In this document: positions 1-5,522 of the stretch, piece after piece | Layout: each line of letters begins with the position of its first letter | Position numbering within the stretch: the first letter of the stretch is position 1 | The notes under the pieces: model-generated | The model's database searches: none | What the model was told of the DNA's origin: nothing | What the model saw: only the letters and a program-made list of their open reading frames with translations | Source: an uncultured Bacteroidia bacterium | Lineage (GTDB): Bacteria > Bacteroidota > Bacteroidia > Bacteroidales > UBA932 | Reading direction: 5' to 3' | Assembly: GCA_902773305.1 (NCBI GenBank) | Contig: CACYEB010000177.1 | Span: 1 to 5,522, forward strand | DNA: 5,522 nt | Made by a program: the position numbers and the translations under genes

Positions 1-477
1 GCTATTGGTGCACTTTGACACAATAAGGTTACGGGCGGATGCGTCCGCAGGACTTCCGTCCATTCCGATGATTCCTCCCATGTAAAGCTGACCGGCCTTA
101 ATATTATCAGTAATTTCAATAGTTCCGGAATTGGTGCAATTGGTGATGGTTACACCTGAAAGAGTATTTCCGGAGCGTCCGGCAATGCCTCCGAGACAGT
201 TAACCCCTTTATTGGAAGATGCGATGCTGCGTGAAATAACTCCGGAGTTGGTGCAGTCCGTTATGGCTGTCTTTCCTGAAATCAGACCTACGATACCGCC
301 ATAGTAGTTGTTTCCCGCGACATTTGACTTAAAGGAAACATTAGCATAGTTATGGCAATTGGTTATGCTATTGTCTGAGTCAGACATGCACTGTCCCACA
401 AGACCTCCGATGTTGTTTGCTTCTGCTGCATTCTCCACCGTTACAGGAATGTAATTCTTGACATTGCTGATCTGGGT
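1..477 (-). repeat. GLUG-type tandem protein repeats (GGIxG ... NCTNSG)
   Basis: Within the large lipoprotein, four units share the pattern GG(I/L)(V/A/I)G followed 11-20 residues later by (I/V)(T/S)(N/D/K)C(T/H)N(S/Y). The cysteines fall at residues 445, 479, 518 and 560, so the period is 34-42 residues. A degenerate unit without Cys (ISNVKNYIPV, residues 407-416) precedes them. The pattern matches the GLUG motif known from bacterial surface and adhesin proteins, thought to form beta-rich repeats. The repeats are diverged at DNA level. The last unit is cut by the window edge, so the array probably continues. Confidence 0.8.
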
Positions 478-1689
478 GTTCTTTATCCTGGTGGATAGAG
501 CACCGGCATACTTTACATTACCGCTGCTTACAATAAGAGAACTTTCGTCGCCTGACGCTTTTCCAAGGATTAGGTCTTTTACACGGATCCTTGCATCGGG
601 AGACGCCAGAATGGAGAAGAAGCCGGCATACTCGCTCGTCGTGCCAAGGACGATATTGTAGATGCAATGACCTGCGCCGTCAAAAGTGCCGGCGAAGTGT
701 CCGGAATTTTCATTTCCGCTGACCGGAGTCCAGGTGTCGCCTTGATAGTCGATATCTGCACCAAGTTTAACGGTCTCGCTGGCGGAGTAGAAGTCAGCTA
801 GAGATGCCCATTTGTCGAGGTCGGCCTTGGTTTTGATAGTTCCGTCGAACCAGTTCAGGCTTCCGAGATTCTCAAACACGCGGCCACCGCTCACCGGGAG
901 GTCGAAGCCGGCGGCTGATGTCCCGGTACGGCCAGCTTTCTGCAAGGAAGAACCGGAGCCCTTGGAGAATCCCAGATGTACGCTGCCTACGCTTGTCTGG
1001 GGCCATACTGCGACAATATACTTCTGTCCGGAAGTAAAACTGCCGCTAACTTTGATGGTAGATTTGTTTCCGGTAGCGGCCCCGGGGTCGGGAGTAACCA
1101 CAGCTTCTCCGCCAATCTTTAATTCCGCGCCGGAAGGATTGATTGCTTGTACGTACATAGCGTCGATACCACTCTCGGCTATTAGGATTTCGACCAGCGA
1201 TACAGCATTTTTGAAGGTAACTTTATTTGACTCGGTGCTGGTTCCGATCTGAACGAGCGCGGCCGGATCGACTACGCCACCGGCGGGAATAACCTGCTCT
1301 GCAGGCAGGGACAGCATAACAGCTTCGGCAGGTGAACCATCCGGGAGGGCGGTATTAGATACTGCGGAGGCAGGATAGACCAAGGTATATGAACTGGCCG
1401 AAGCAATGCTGACAGAGAACGATGCGGTGCGGCCACCGTCTTCGATATCCGCCTCTGTGATAGGTGTGGAGTTTGCCCATGTATCACCGCTCTTTACGGC
1501 GATTACATCTCCTTCCTCCCAGACTACCTTGTAGGTATCGAGGCTTGCTTTGGCAGGCTGATCGAGAGTGGCTTTAAATACTATTACTCCTTCGGGAGTC
1601 GCTGGAGTTTCGGGGGCGACTTCTTTGTTGCAGGAAAGAGCGGCAAAAGCGGCCGCCGTGACCAGTATATAATTAACTAACTTTTTCAT
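1..1689 (-). CDS. Fimbrillin-like surface lipoprotein with GLUG repeats (3' end beyond window)
   Basis: The reading frame is open from ATG at 1689 to the window edge, giving 563 codons with no stop, so the C-terminus is missing. Residues 1-20 form a lipoprotein signal peptide (MKKLVNY, hydrophobic core, lipobox-like ALSC) with the lipidated Cys at 20. NKE follows and could act as a Bacteroidota surface-export signal. Residues about 34-265 resemble the N-terminal domain of fimbrillin-family proteins (FKATLD near the start, then VVWEEGDVI at 55-63). Residues about 284-377 form a GLUG-type domain (DIDYQGDTWTPV, then GHFAGTFDGAGH at 330-341). From about residue 405 there are GGIxG / TNCTNSG repeats. 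The likely role is a surface adhesin or structural lipoprotein. The start at 1689 is preferred over an in-frame ATG at 1695 because AAAGGA lies 8 nt upstream of it but only 2 nt from 1695. It is the last gene of the operon visible here, 25 nt after the small ORF. The fimbrillin assignment is from motif memory, not from a search. Confidence 0.88.
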   Translation of the reverse strand, partial: MKKLVNYILVTAAAFAALSCNKEVAPETPATPEGVIVFKATLDQPAKASLDTYKVVWEEGDVIAVKSGDTWANSTPITEADIEDGGRTASFSVSIASASSYTLVYPASAVSNTALPDGSPAEAVMLSLPAEQVIPAGGVVDPAALVQIGTSTESNKVTFKNAVSLVEILIAESGIDAMYVQAINPSGAELKIGGEAVVTPDPGAATGNKSTIKVSGSFTSGQKYIVAVWPQTSVGSVHLGFSKGSGSSLQKAGRTGTSAAGFDLPVSGGRVFENLGSLNWFDGTIKTKADLDKWASLADFYSASETVKLGADIDYQGDTWTPVSGNENSGHFAGTFDGAGHCIYNIVLGTTSEYAGFFSILASPDARIRVKDLILGKASGDESSLIVSSGNVKYAGALSTRIKNTQISNVKNYIPVTVENAAEANNIGGLVGQCMSDSDNSITNCHNYANVSFKSNVAGNNYYGGIVGLISGKTAITDCTNSGVISRSIASSNKGVNCLGGIAGRSGNTLSGVTITNCTNSGTIEITDNIKAGQLYMGGIIGMDGSPADASARNLIVSKCTNS

Positions 1690-1697
1690 TTCCATTG

Positions 1698-1703
1698 TCC
1701 TTT
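1698..1703 (-). promoter_or_regulatory. Shine-Dalgarno-like AAAGGA deciding the lipoprotein start
   Basis: The minus strand reads AAAGGA, 8 nt before the ATG at 1689 and 2 nt before the in-frame ATG at 1695. The 8-nt spacing fits normal initiation, which favours 1689. It is the only convincing ribosome binding site at any junction in this window. The other genes rely on overlaps or A-rich leaders, as is common in Bacteroidota. Confidence 0.5.
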
Positions 1704-1714
1704 AAGATTATACA

Positions 1715-1849
1715 CTAGTCGTTCCATACGATGTCGTCCACGTCAGTGGGCTCGTTGAATTCACCGCCGCTGGCCTGGCAGAGGCCAAAGCTGCAGTCAA
1801 TAGTTTCCGCATAAACCTGCGGAGGGATGTAAGTCTTTGTTTTTGTCAT
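1715..1849 (-). CDS. Small 44-residue protein with CxxxxC pair and acidic C-terminus, function unknown
   Basis: ATG at 1849 opens a 44-codon frame ending in TAG at 1715-1717. The protein starts MTKTKTYIPPQV, has CSFGLCQASGG at residues 19-29 and ends DVDDIVWND. It has a basic N-terminus, two Cys four residues apart, a double Gly at 28-29 and an acidic, Trp-containing tail. No signal peptide or membrane segment is visible. It fills the gap between the lipidated MBL gene (18 nt upstream) and the fimbrillin-like gene (25 nt downstream), so it should be co-transcribed. Codons look coding, with many NNC and RNY codons. The leader before the ATG is A-rich (CAAACTACATACATT) without a Shine-Dalgarno. 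From memory, Bacteroidales genomes carry many short ORFs of the form K-T-Y-x-x-P...LCxxSG with no assigned function, and this resembles them. A peptide precursor or a small envelope-associated protein are possibilities. The frame continues that of the gene upstream after its stop, so a chance ORF or detached tail cannot be fully excluded. Confidence 0.62.
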   Translation of the reverse strand: MTKTKTYIPPQVYAETIDCSFGLCQASGGEFNEPTDVDDIVWND

Positions 1850-1867
1850 AATGTATGTAGTTTGTTG

Positions 1868-3151
1868 TTAATTGCATCTGATGGGCCCTTCAATGGATTT
1901 AACCTTGTAGAGGTTGTTGGTGTCGTCGAGCTGGAACACGTAGTACTCTTCGCCGCCGGGCGCCACGCGTATCACCACGTGGCCGTTGATGTGGCATCGG
2001 TCGTACAGATTGGCATTAGGTGTGGATATCACCGGGTCGATGCATGTAAAGTACAACGATACATCACTGTCGTAATAAGTATGCTCGAGAAGGGCTTCCA
2101 CTGTACCCAGCATCGGTTGGTCGGTACGTTGGGCAAAACTCTGGGTGACTACTACTCGTGGCTTGAGTATGCTCATTTGCTCCTTGGGCAGGCAGTTAAC
2201 CGACATGTGGTGGTCGGCCTTCATGGCCTCGATGGGGCGCCCGATGACTTTAGCCACAGGTACTGCCATCTTGGTGTTGCCTCCTGCGTCACCCGCAGTG
2301 TAATAATCGAATTTTCCATAGCTTATAAGCGAGATGCAGGAGTTCCCGTTTTCGTAGGGAATCGAACCCCCGTAGGCGTTCACGATAGCTCCGCCGTCCC
2401 AGTATTCACCGTTGACGGCATAGTTGAATATCTTGAAATCCGGATACTTGTCCTTGTTGTACTTCAGAACGAGCTGCTGGTCGGTGCCTGCCTTGAAGCG
2501 TTCCATCTCCAGACCCTTCTTGGAGGTGGCATATTTAACGAATTCGGTATAGTCACCAACGGTCTTGGCGCTGTAGTCTTTACCGCTCTTGTCGATGAAG
2601 TCATATTCCGGATCGTTCGCACTCCAAGCCCTGTCGAGCATCTTTTTGTATGGCAGGGAAGTATAAATGGCCATCAATCCTGTAAAAGTGTATCCTTCCG
2701 AGCTCTTTGTAAAGCCCTTTCCTGACGGGGTGCCGAAGTGGTCGATGTGAAAATGACTCATTACGGCATAATCTAGGTAATCGTGCCCCGTGGCCTGCAG
2801 GAAGTGTTTCATGTAGCGGGTTTGCGTGAAGTAAGGGCGGGTGCCGGCGTCCGGCCTTTGGGCAACTGAAACCGGCGATGACGTTGAAGTGACCGTCTCA
2901 CCGGCATCTATCAGCATAGAGGTCCCGTCCGGCATTATGAAGAAGGTGCACTCGCCCCTGCCTGTGCTGATGGCATGGATGTCCAGCCAGCCCTCGGCCC
3001 ATGCAGGAAGAGCTTTTCCCACCTCAGCCTCAAAAGGACTTTTGGTTTCTTTTTTTTCGGGCTCGGTCTGGCTCCCGTTTCCCTTCGTGCACGAAAACGG
3101 CAGCAACAGCGCAGCAACCCAAACGCAACAAATAAATCTTCTCATTTGCAT
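1868..3151 (-). CDS. Exported MBL-fold metallohydrolase, ComEC/Rec2-like, lipoprotein paralog
   Basis: This 427-residue protein has a lipoprotein-type signal peptide (RRF, hydrophobic core, LLPFSC) with Cys21 as the likely lipid anchor, although Pro at -3 makes the lipobox loose. A charged linker rich in Glu and Lys follows to about residue 40. The MBL domain begins near residue 55: the ComEC-like GRGECTF strand and PDGTSMLIDAG (Asp82), then HFHIDH at 133-138 (HxHxDH metal motif), AGDAGG with Asp288, and KADHH with His314/315. The metal-binding set is thus complete and the enzyme is likely active, probably with two Zn ions in the periplasm or at the outer membrane. The substrate is unknown; ComEC relatives include nucleases and phosphodiesterases. 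It is a tandem paralog of the gene upstream. The frame has a stop immediately before the ATG at 3151, so only ATG 3151 and ATG 3145 (third residue) are possible starts. The second makes a classic ATGA overlap and is an equally good choice. Residue numbers here use 3151. Confidence 0.92.
   Translation of the reverse strand: MQMRRFICCVWVAALLLPFSCTKGNGSQTEPEKKETKSPFEAEVGKALPAWAEGWLDIHAISTGRGECTFFIMPDGTSMLIDAGETVTSTSSPVSVAQRPDAGTRPYFTQTRYMKHFLQATGHDYLDYAVMSHFHIDHFGTPSGKGFTKSSEGYTFTGLMAIYTSLPYKKMLDRAWSANDPEYDFIDKSGKDYSAKTVGDYTEFVKYATSKKGLEMERFKAGTDQQLVLKYNKDKYPDFKIFNYAVNGEYWDGGAIVNAYGGSIPYENGNSCISLISYGKFDYYTAGDAGGNTKMAVPVAKVIGRPIEAMKADHHMSVNCLPKEQMSILKPRVVVTQSFAQRTDQPMLGTVEALLEHTYYDSDVSLYFTCIDPVISTPNANLYDRCHINGHVVIRVAPGGEEYYVFQLDDTNNLYKVKSIEGPIRCN
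3142..3145 (-). other. ATGA stop/start overlap between the MBL paralogs
   Basis: The TGA stop of the upstream MBL gene (3142-3144) overlaps an ATG at 3143-3145 that is in frame with the downstream MBL gene. A second in-frame ATG lies six bases earlier (3149-3151), inside the end of the upstream gene. Neither has a Shine-Dalgarno. Such overlaps usually mean coupled translation, implying that the two paralogs are made together. Confidence 0.75.
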
Positions 3152-4323
3152 TTAAAAGGTCCGTCAACTTGGAGCACCCGGTATTCAAAATCGGTGTCGT
3201 CCAACAAATATACATAAAATTCAGAACCTCCGGGCATTACGCGGATAACAATATGTCCGTTCATGCCAGCTGACTTGTCGTATAGCTCTTTGTGTGCCCT
3301 TCGCTGCTCCGGCCCGATATTGGTAAAGTAGAAGTGTTTCGGACCCGGATATACCGTTCCGGAGTCAATAAGCCGGCCGAGGGTTTCGATGTCGGGCTGG
3401 ATGTCTCTTTCATAGAAGCTTTGTGTAACTACCACCTGCGGCTGAAGTATAGCCATTGTCTCATCTTTCATGGTGTGGTATGAAAGGTGATGGTCGGCTT
3501 TCATTGCTTCTATGGGCCGTCCTATTGCCTTCGCCACCGGGAGTGCTACCAGGGAGTTGCCTCCCGCATCGCCTCCGGTGTAATAATCAAATTTGCCATA
3601 ACTTATTAGAAAGCAGCAGGAAGCGCCGTTTTCGCGTAGCTGCTTTCCTTCATAAACGTATGAATTCTTTTTGCCATCCCAAACTACTCCGCTTGCTGCG
3701 TAGTTGCGCACCACCAGATTGGGGTAACGGCAGGCATGGTGCCGGAGCCGTATCTGCCGTCTGGACCCGACTTTCATGGCCTCGGCTTTCATTCCGTCGT
3801 GCTTGCAAGCGTACTCCACGAACTTGGGATAAAAACCGCTACCTTTCGAAGAGCTGGGCAGCTGAACCTCATTGAATTTTGGCCAAGCCCGGTCGATGAG
3901 CGTCCTGAAAGGTATATTTGCCTCTACTCCGGCGATTCCGGTAAGCTCGTATCCCCTCACCGGGTCGGGTTCCATCCATTTCTCTATCTGGCCTATATGG
4001 TCGTTATGATAGTGAGTGACTATAGCATAATCAAGCCTGCCTTTGCAAACAGGGGGCAGAAAGTGCTGGATGTAACGCGAATAAACTTCCACCGGTCTGG
4101 TGTTGCCGTCGGGCTTCGGCGGAACCCTGTTGAACTTCGATGGCTTGTAATCAACAAACTCACCGGCATCGACAATCATCGATGTTCCGTCGGGAAGAAT
4201 GATGAACGTGCATTCTCCACGTGCTGAATTGATGGCGTGAATATCAAGGCAACCCTCCTGCCATGGCGGCAGGGGGGTGCCTGTTATTATTGCTGAAGCT
4301 ATTAAAGAAAACAGAAGATGCAT
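3142..4323 (-). CDS. Exported MBL-fold metallohydrolase, ComEC/Rec2-like, non-lipidated paralog
   Basis: This 393-residue protein has a short Sec-type signal (MHLLFSLIASAIITG) and no lipobox Cys, so it is probably soluble in the periplasm or released, or held by an uncleaved N-terminal helix. The MBL domain follows at once: RGECTFIILPDGTSMIVDAG (Asp52), HYHNDH at 104-109 (HxHxDH), GGDAGG with Asp252, and KADHH with His278/279. All expected metal ligands are present. Compared by eye with the downstream paralog, the order of motifs is identical and long blocks match (GRPIEAMKADHH, ISYGKFDYYT, VVVTQSF), while the DNA differs at many synonymous sites, indicating an old duplication. The start is well fixed: ATG 4323 shares a base with the upstream stop, and the frame meets a TGA seven codons earlier with no other ATG. 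Substrate unknown. ComEC-like MBL proteins act on nucleic acids or phosphodiesters in known cases, but other MBL activities cannot be excluded. Confidence 0.92.
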   Translation of the reverse strand: MHLLFSLIASAIITGTPLPPWQEGCLDIHAINSARGECTFIILPDGTSMIVDAGEFVDYKPSKFNRVPPKPDGNTRPVEVYSRYIQHFLPPVCKGRLDYAIVTHYHNDHIGQIEKWMEPDPVRGYELTGIAGVEANIPFRTLIDRAWPKFNEVQLPSSSKGSGFYPKFVEYACKHDGMKAEAMKVGSRRQIRLRHHACRYPNLVVRNYAASGVVWDGKKNSYVYEGKQLRENGASCCFLISYGKFDYYTGGDAGGNSLVALPVAKAIGRPIEAMKADHHLSYHTMKDETMAILQPQVVVTQSFYERDIQPDIETLGRLIDSGTVYPGPKHFYFTNIGPEQRRAHKELYDKSAGMNGHIVIRVMPGGSEFYVYLLDDTDFEYRVLQVDGPFKCK

Positions 4324-4325
4324 TA
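4321..4325 (-). other. TAATG stop/start overlap
   Basis: The TAA stop of the upstream beta-rich protein gene (4323-4325) shares one base with the ATG of the first MBL gene (4321-4323). No Shine-Dalgarno precedes it. This suggests translational coupling and places both genes in one transcript. Confidence 0.75.
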
Positions 4326-5522
4326 TTTCTTGGTGACTTTTATGTCAAACACAAATACGCGGGGCGCGTTCTTTGCGCCCTTGGGGCAGTCGACCTTGAA
4401 CTTGGTGGCGTTTGTGAGTCCGCTGGCTTCGAGGCGGATGTGCGAGACCGGCTTGTCGATATCGGCGTTATTCCAGGAGTGCGGGAAGTAATCGTCGTCT
4501 GCAAGTTCCAAAGTTGTGCCTCCATTCTGGAAACTGCTCAAAGTGGTTGAGGCCTCGGGGAAACTTGCTCCGGACTGGCTCGCCGCCGTGTATGCTTCAC
4601 GCATAATAGTTCCGGAAGTGAAAGTGCCCCCGTTCTCAAGGATGAAATAAACCGGATCGGTAGAACTCGTAGAGAATCGAGCTATCTCAACTTCAATGAT
4701 AGCATCAACGTTGCCTTCAACCTTGCTGAACGCAGGAGTGGTCATGGCCCCGCCTATGGATCCGGAGCAGAGCTGCATCCCGCCAGGACGTTCGGCTGCA
4801 TAGACGAATGTCCAGTCCTGAAAGCCGTATGCCTGCATATATTCCGGAAGGCACTCGGCAGCTGAGGATCCATCAATAATATAGTCGAAAGGAAAAGCTC
4901 CGTTATTTTGTGTGACCGTACCGCTTGCGGGAAGATATCCGTCGTAGGTATCGACCTTCTGTCCGTTGCCGTCGGCGGGAGCAATGTAGTCACCGCCCAG
5001 AGTGCAAAGGTCAAAATCTTCGTGGAAGATAACTGCGGGGTCCGGAGTTTCAACTAAGTAGATATTGTATTTGGGTGCCGCCGGATCGGAAATGTCGAAG
5101 CGCACATGCATCTTGCCTGAACTTTCCAGATTGATGGTGAAGGGGTTGTTGACAACAGCGGTACTGGCCATGGTGCCTATTGCCCTCTTGACATAGTAAC
5201 TGCGTTTGCTTTTGCCGGCCGCCTGGATTTTTGCTACCGGAAGGGCGGAAGCCTCTGAGATAATGGTTCCCAGGCCGCCTGCGCCGGAGAAGGTTGCAAA
5301 ACCAAATGGTTCTCCCTCTATCTCAACCACAAAGCTGGTACTTGCAGGAATCTCGACCTCACCTTCGAATACCCCGTCGGAAACTTCATCCAGTGCGCTG
5401 CGTTCGCCACCTACGTTTATACGGCAGGGCGGTGCTGCGATTTCGCCGCAGACCACAATCATATCGTGCATCTCGGCACGTGAAACCCCGGTAGTATAGT
5501 CGCTCAGTGTCTGGCCTATGAC
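4323..5522 (-). CDS. Beta-rich exported protein, C-terminal part (5' end beyond window)
   Basis: The frame is open from the window edge at 5522 to TAA at 4323, giving 399 residues. An internal ATG at 5471 is not the likely start, because coding sequence (VIGQTLSDYTTG...) continues upstream without a stop, and the first 17 residues show no signal peptide. Two regions are visible, numbered from the edge. Residues about 20-157 are a beta-rich segment (DGVFEGEVEIPAST, then FGFATFSGAGGLG) that recalls SusE/SusF-type ligand-binding domains only in pattern. Residues about 165-399 begin with FHEDFDLCTLGGDYI and end in RVFVFDIKVTKK, a layout like the jelly-roll or choice-of-anchor domains common in Bacteroidota surface proteins. 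No catalytic motif is recognised. The probable role is surface binding or adhesion, perhaps delivering substrate to the MBL proteins encoded next in the operon. It is the most upstream gene seen. Family identity is uncertain; the reading frame itself is secure. Confidence 0.85.
   Translation of the reverse strand, partial: VIGQTLSDYTTGVSRAEMHDMIVVCGEIAAPPCRINVGGERSALDEVSDGVFEGEVEIPASTSFVVEIEGEPFGFATFSGAGGLGTIISEASALPVAKIQAAGKSKRSYYVKRAIGTMASTAVVNNPFTINLESSGKMHVRFDISDPAAPKYNIYLVETPDPAVIFHEDFDLCTLGGDYIAPADGNGQKVDTYDGYLPASGTVTQNNGAFPFDYIIDGSSAAECLPEYMQAYGFQDWTFVYAAERPGGMQLCSGSIGGAMTTPAFSKVEGNVDAIIEVEIARFSTSSTDPVYFILENGGTFTSGTIMREAYTAASQSGASFPEASTTLSSFQNGGTTLELADDDYFPHSWNNADIDKPVSHIRLEASGLTNATKFKVDCPKGAKNAPRVFVFDIKVTKK

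Noticed and set aside
812..1252. 146-codon plus-strand ORF
   Set aside because: Antisense to the fimbrillin-like gene, which reads cleanly through the region with coherent domain motifs. The plus-strand product is low-complexity and rich in Pro and Ser.
1700..1716. TATAAT-like string (GTATAATC) before the fimbrillin-like gene as a promoter
   Set aside because: Bacteroidota promoters use a TAnnTTTG -7 element, which is absent here. The gap is only 25 nt and the flanking genes look co-transcribed, so the match is probably chance.
1868..1890. GGGCCC palindrome at the end of the lipidated MBL gene as a terminator
   Set aside because: It is a six-base palindrome without a loop or following T-run, and lies inside coding sequence. 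It cannot form a terminator hairpin.
1862..2725. 287-codon plus-strand ORF
   Set aside because: It lies wholly antisense to the MBL lipoprotein gene, whose catalytic motifs prove the minus strand is coding. Its translation has no recognisable domain, and long antisense frames arise from codon bias.
3736..4227. 163-codon plus-strand ORF
   Set aside because: Antisense to the non-lipidated MBL gene and covers its HxHxDH motif. No sign of independent coding.
5469..5471. ATG as the start of the beta-rich protein
   Set aside because: The frame stays open to the window edge with protein-like sequence, there is no signal peptide or Shine-Dalgarno at this ATG, and exported relatives would need an N-terminal signal. 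It is an internal Met.

Overview
The window looks like gut-type Bacteroidales DNA (phylum Bacteroidota). The reasons are a fimbrillin-like surface lipoprotein with GLUG repeats, N-termini with loose Bacteroidota lipoboxes, mostly absent or weak Shine-Dalgarno sequences, middling G+C, and a tiny ORF of the 'K-T-Y-x-x-P' type often seen in that order. Genus cannot be fixed from the sequence. Alistipes, Prevotella and Muribaculaceae relatives are all plausible.

Everything real is on the minus strand and reads as one tightly packed operon, transcribed from high to low coordinates. (1) 4323-5522: the C-terminal 399 residues of an exported or surface beta-rich protein whose start lies beyond the window. 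(2) 3142-4323: a ComEC/Rec2-like metallo-beta-lactamase (MBL) fold protein with a signal peptide and no lipobox, starting in a TAATG overlap with gene 1. (3) 1868-3151: a paralogous MBL-fold protein made as a lipoprotein and overlapping gene 2. (4) 1715-1849: a 44-residue ORF with a CxxxxC pair and an acidic tail, easily missed because of its size. (5) 1-1689: a large lipoprotein with a fimbrillin-like N-terminal half, a GLUG-type domain and NCTNSG/GGIxG repeats, running off the low-coordinate edge.

Intergenic gaps are tiny: two overlaps, then 18 nt and 25 nt. No stretch without a gene exceeds 30 nt, and I see no terminator, RNA gene, mobile element or CRISPR in the window. The operon promoter must lie upstream of position 5522, outside the window.

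Taken together, the operon encodes a cell-envelope module: two duplicated exported MBL hydrolases with complete metal-binding motifs, one apparently soluble and one membrane-anchored, next to surface beta-rich lipoprotein-type partners and a small Cys-pair peptide. The substrate of the MBL pair is not apparent. The combination is the most interesting feature of the window, but its function is inference only.
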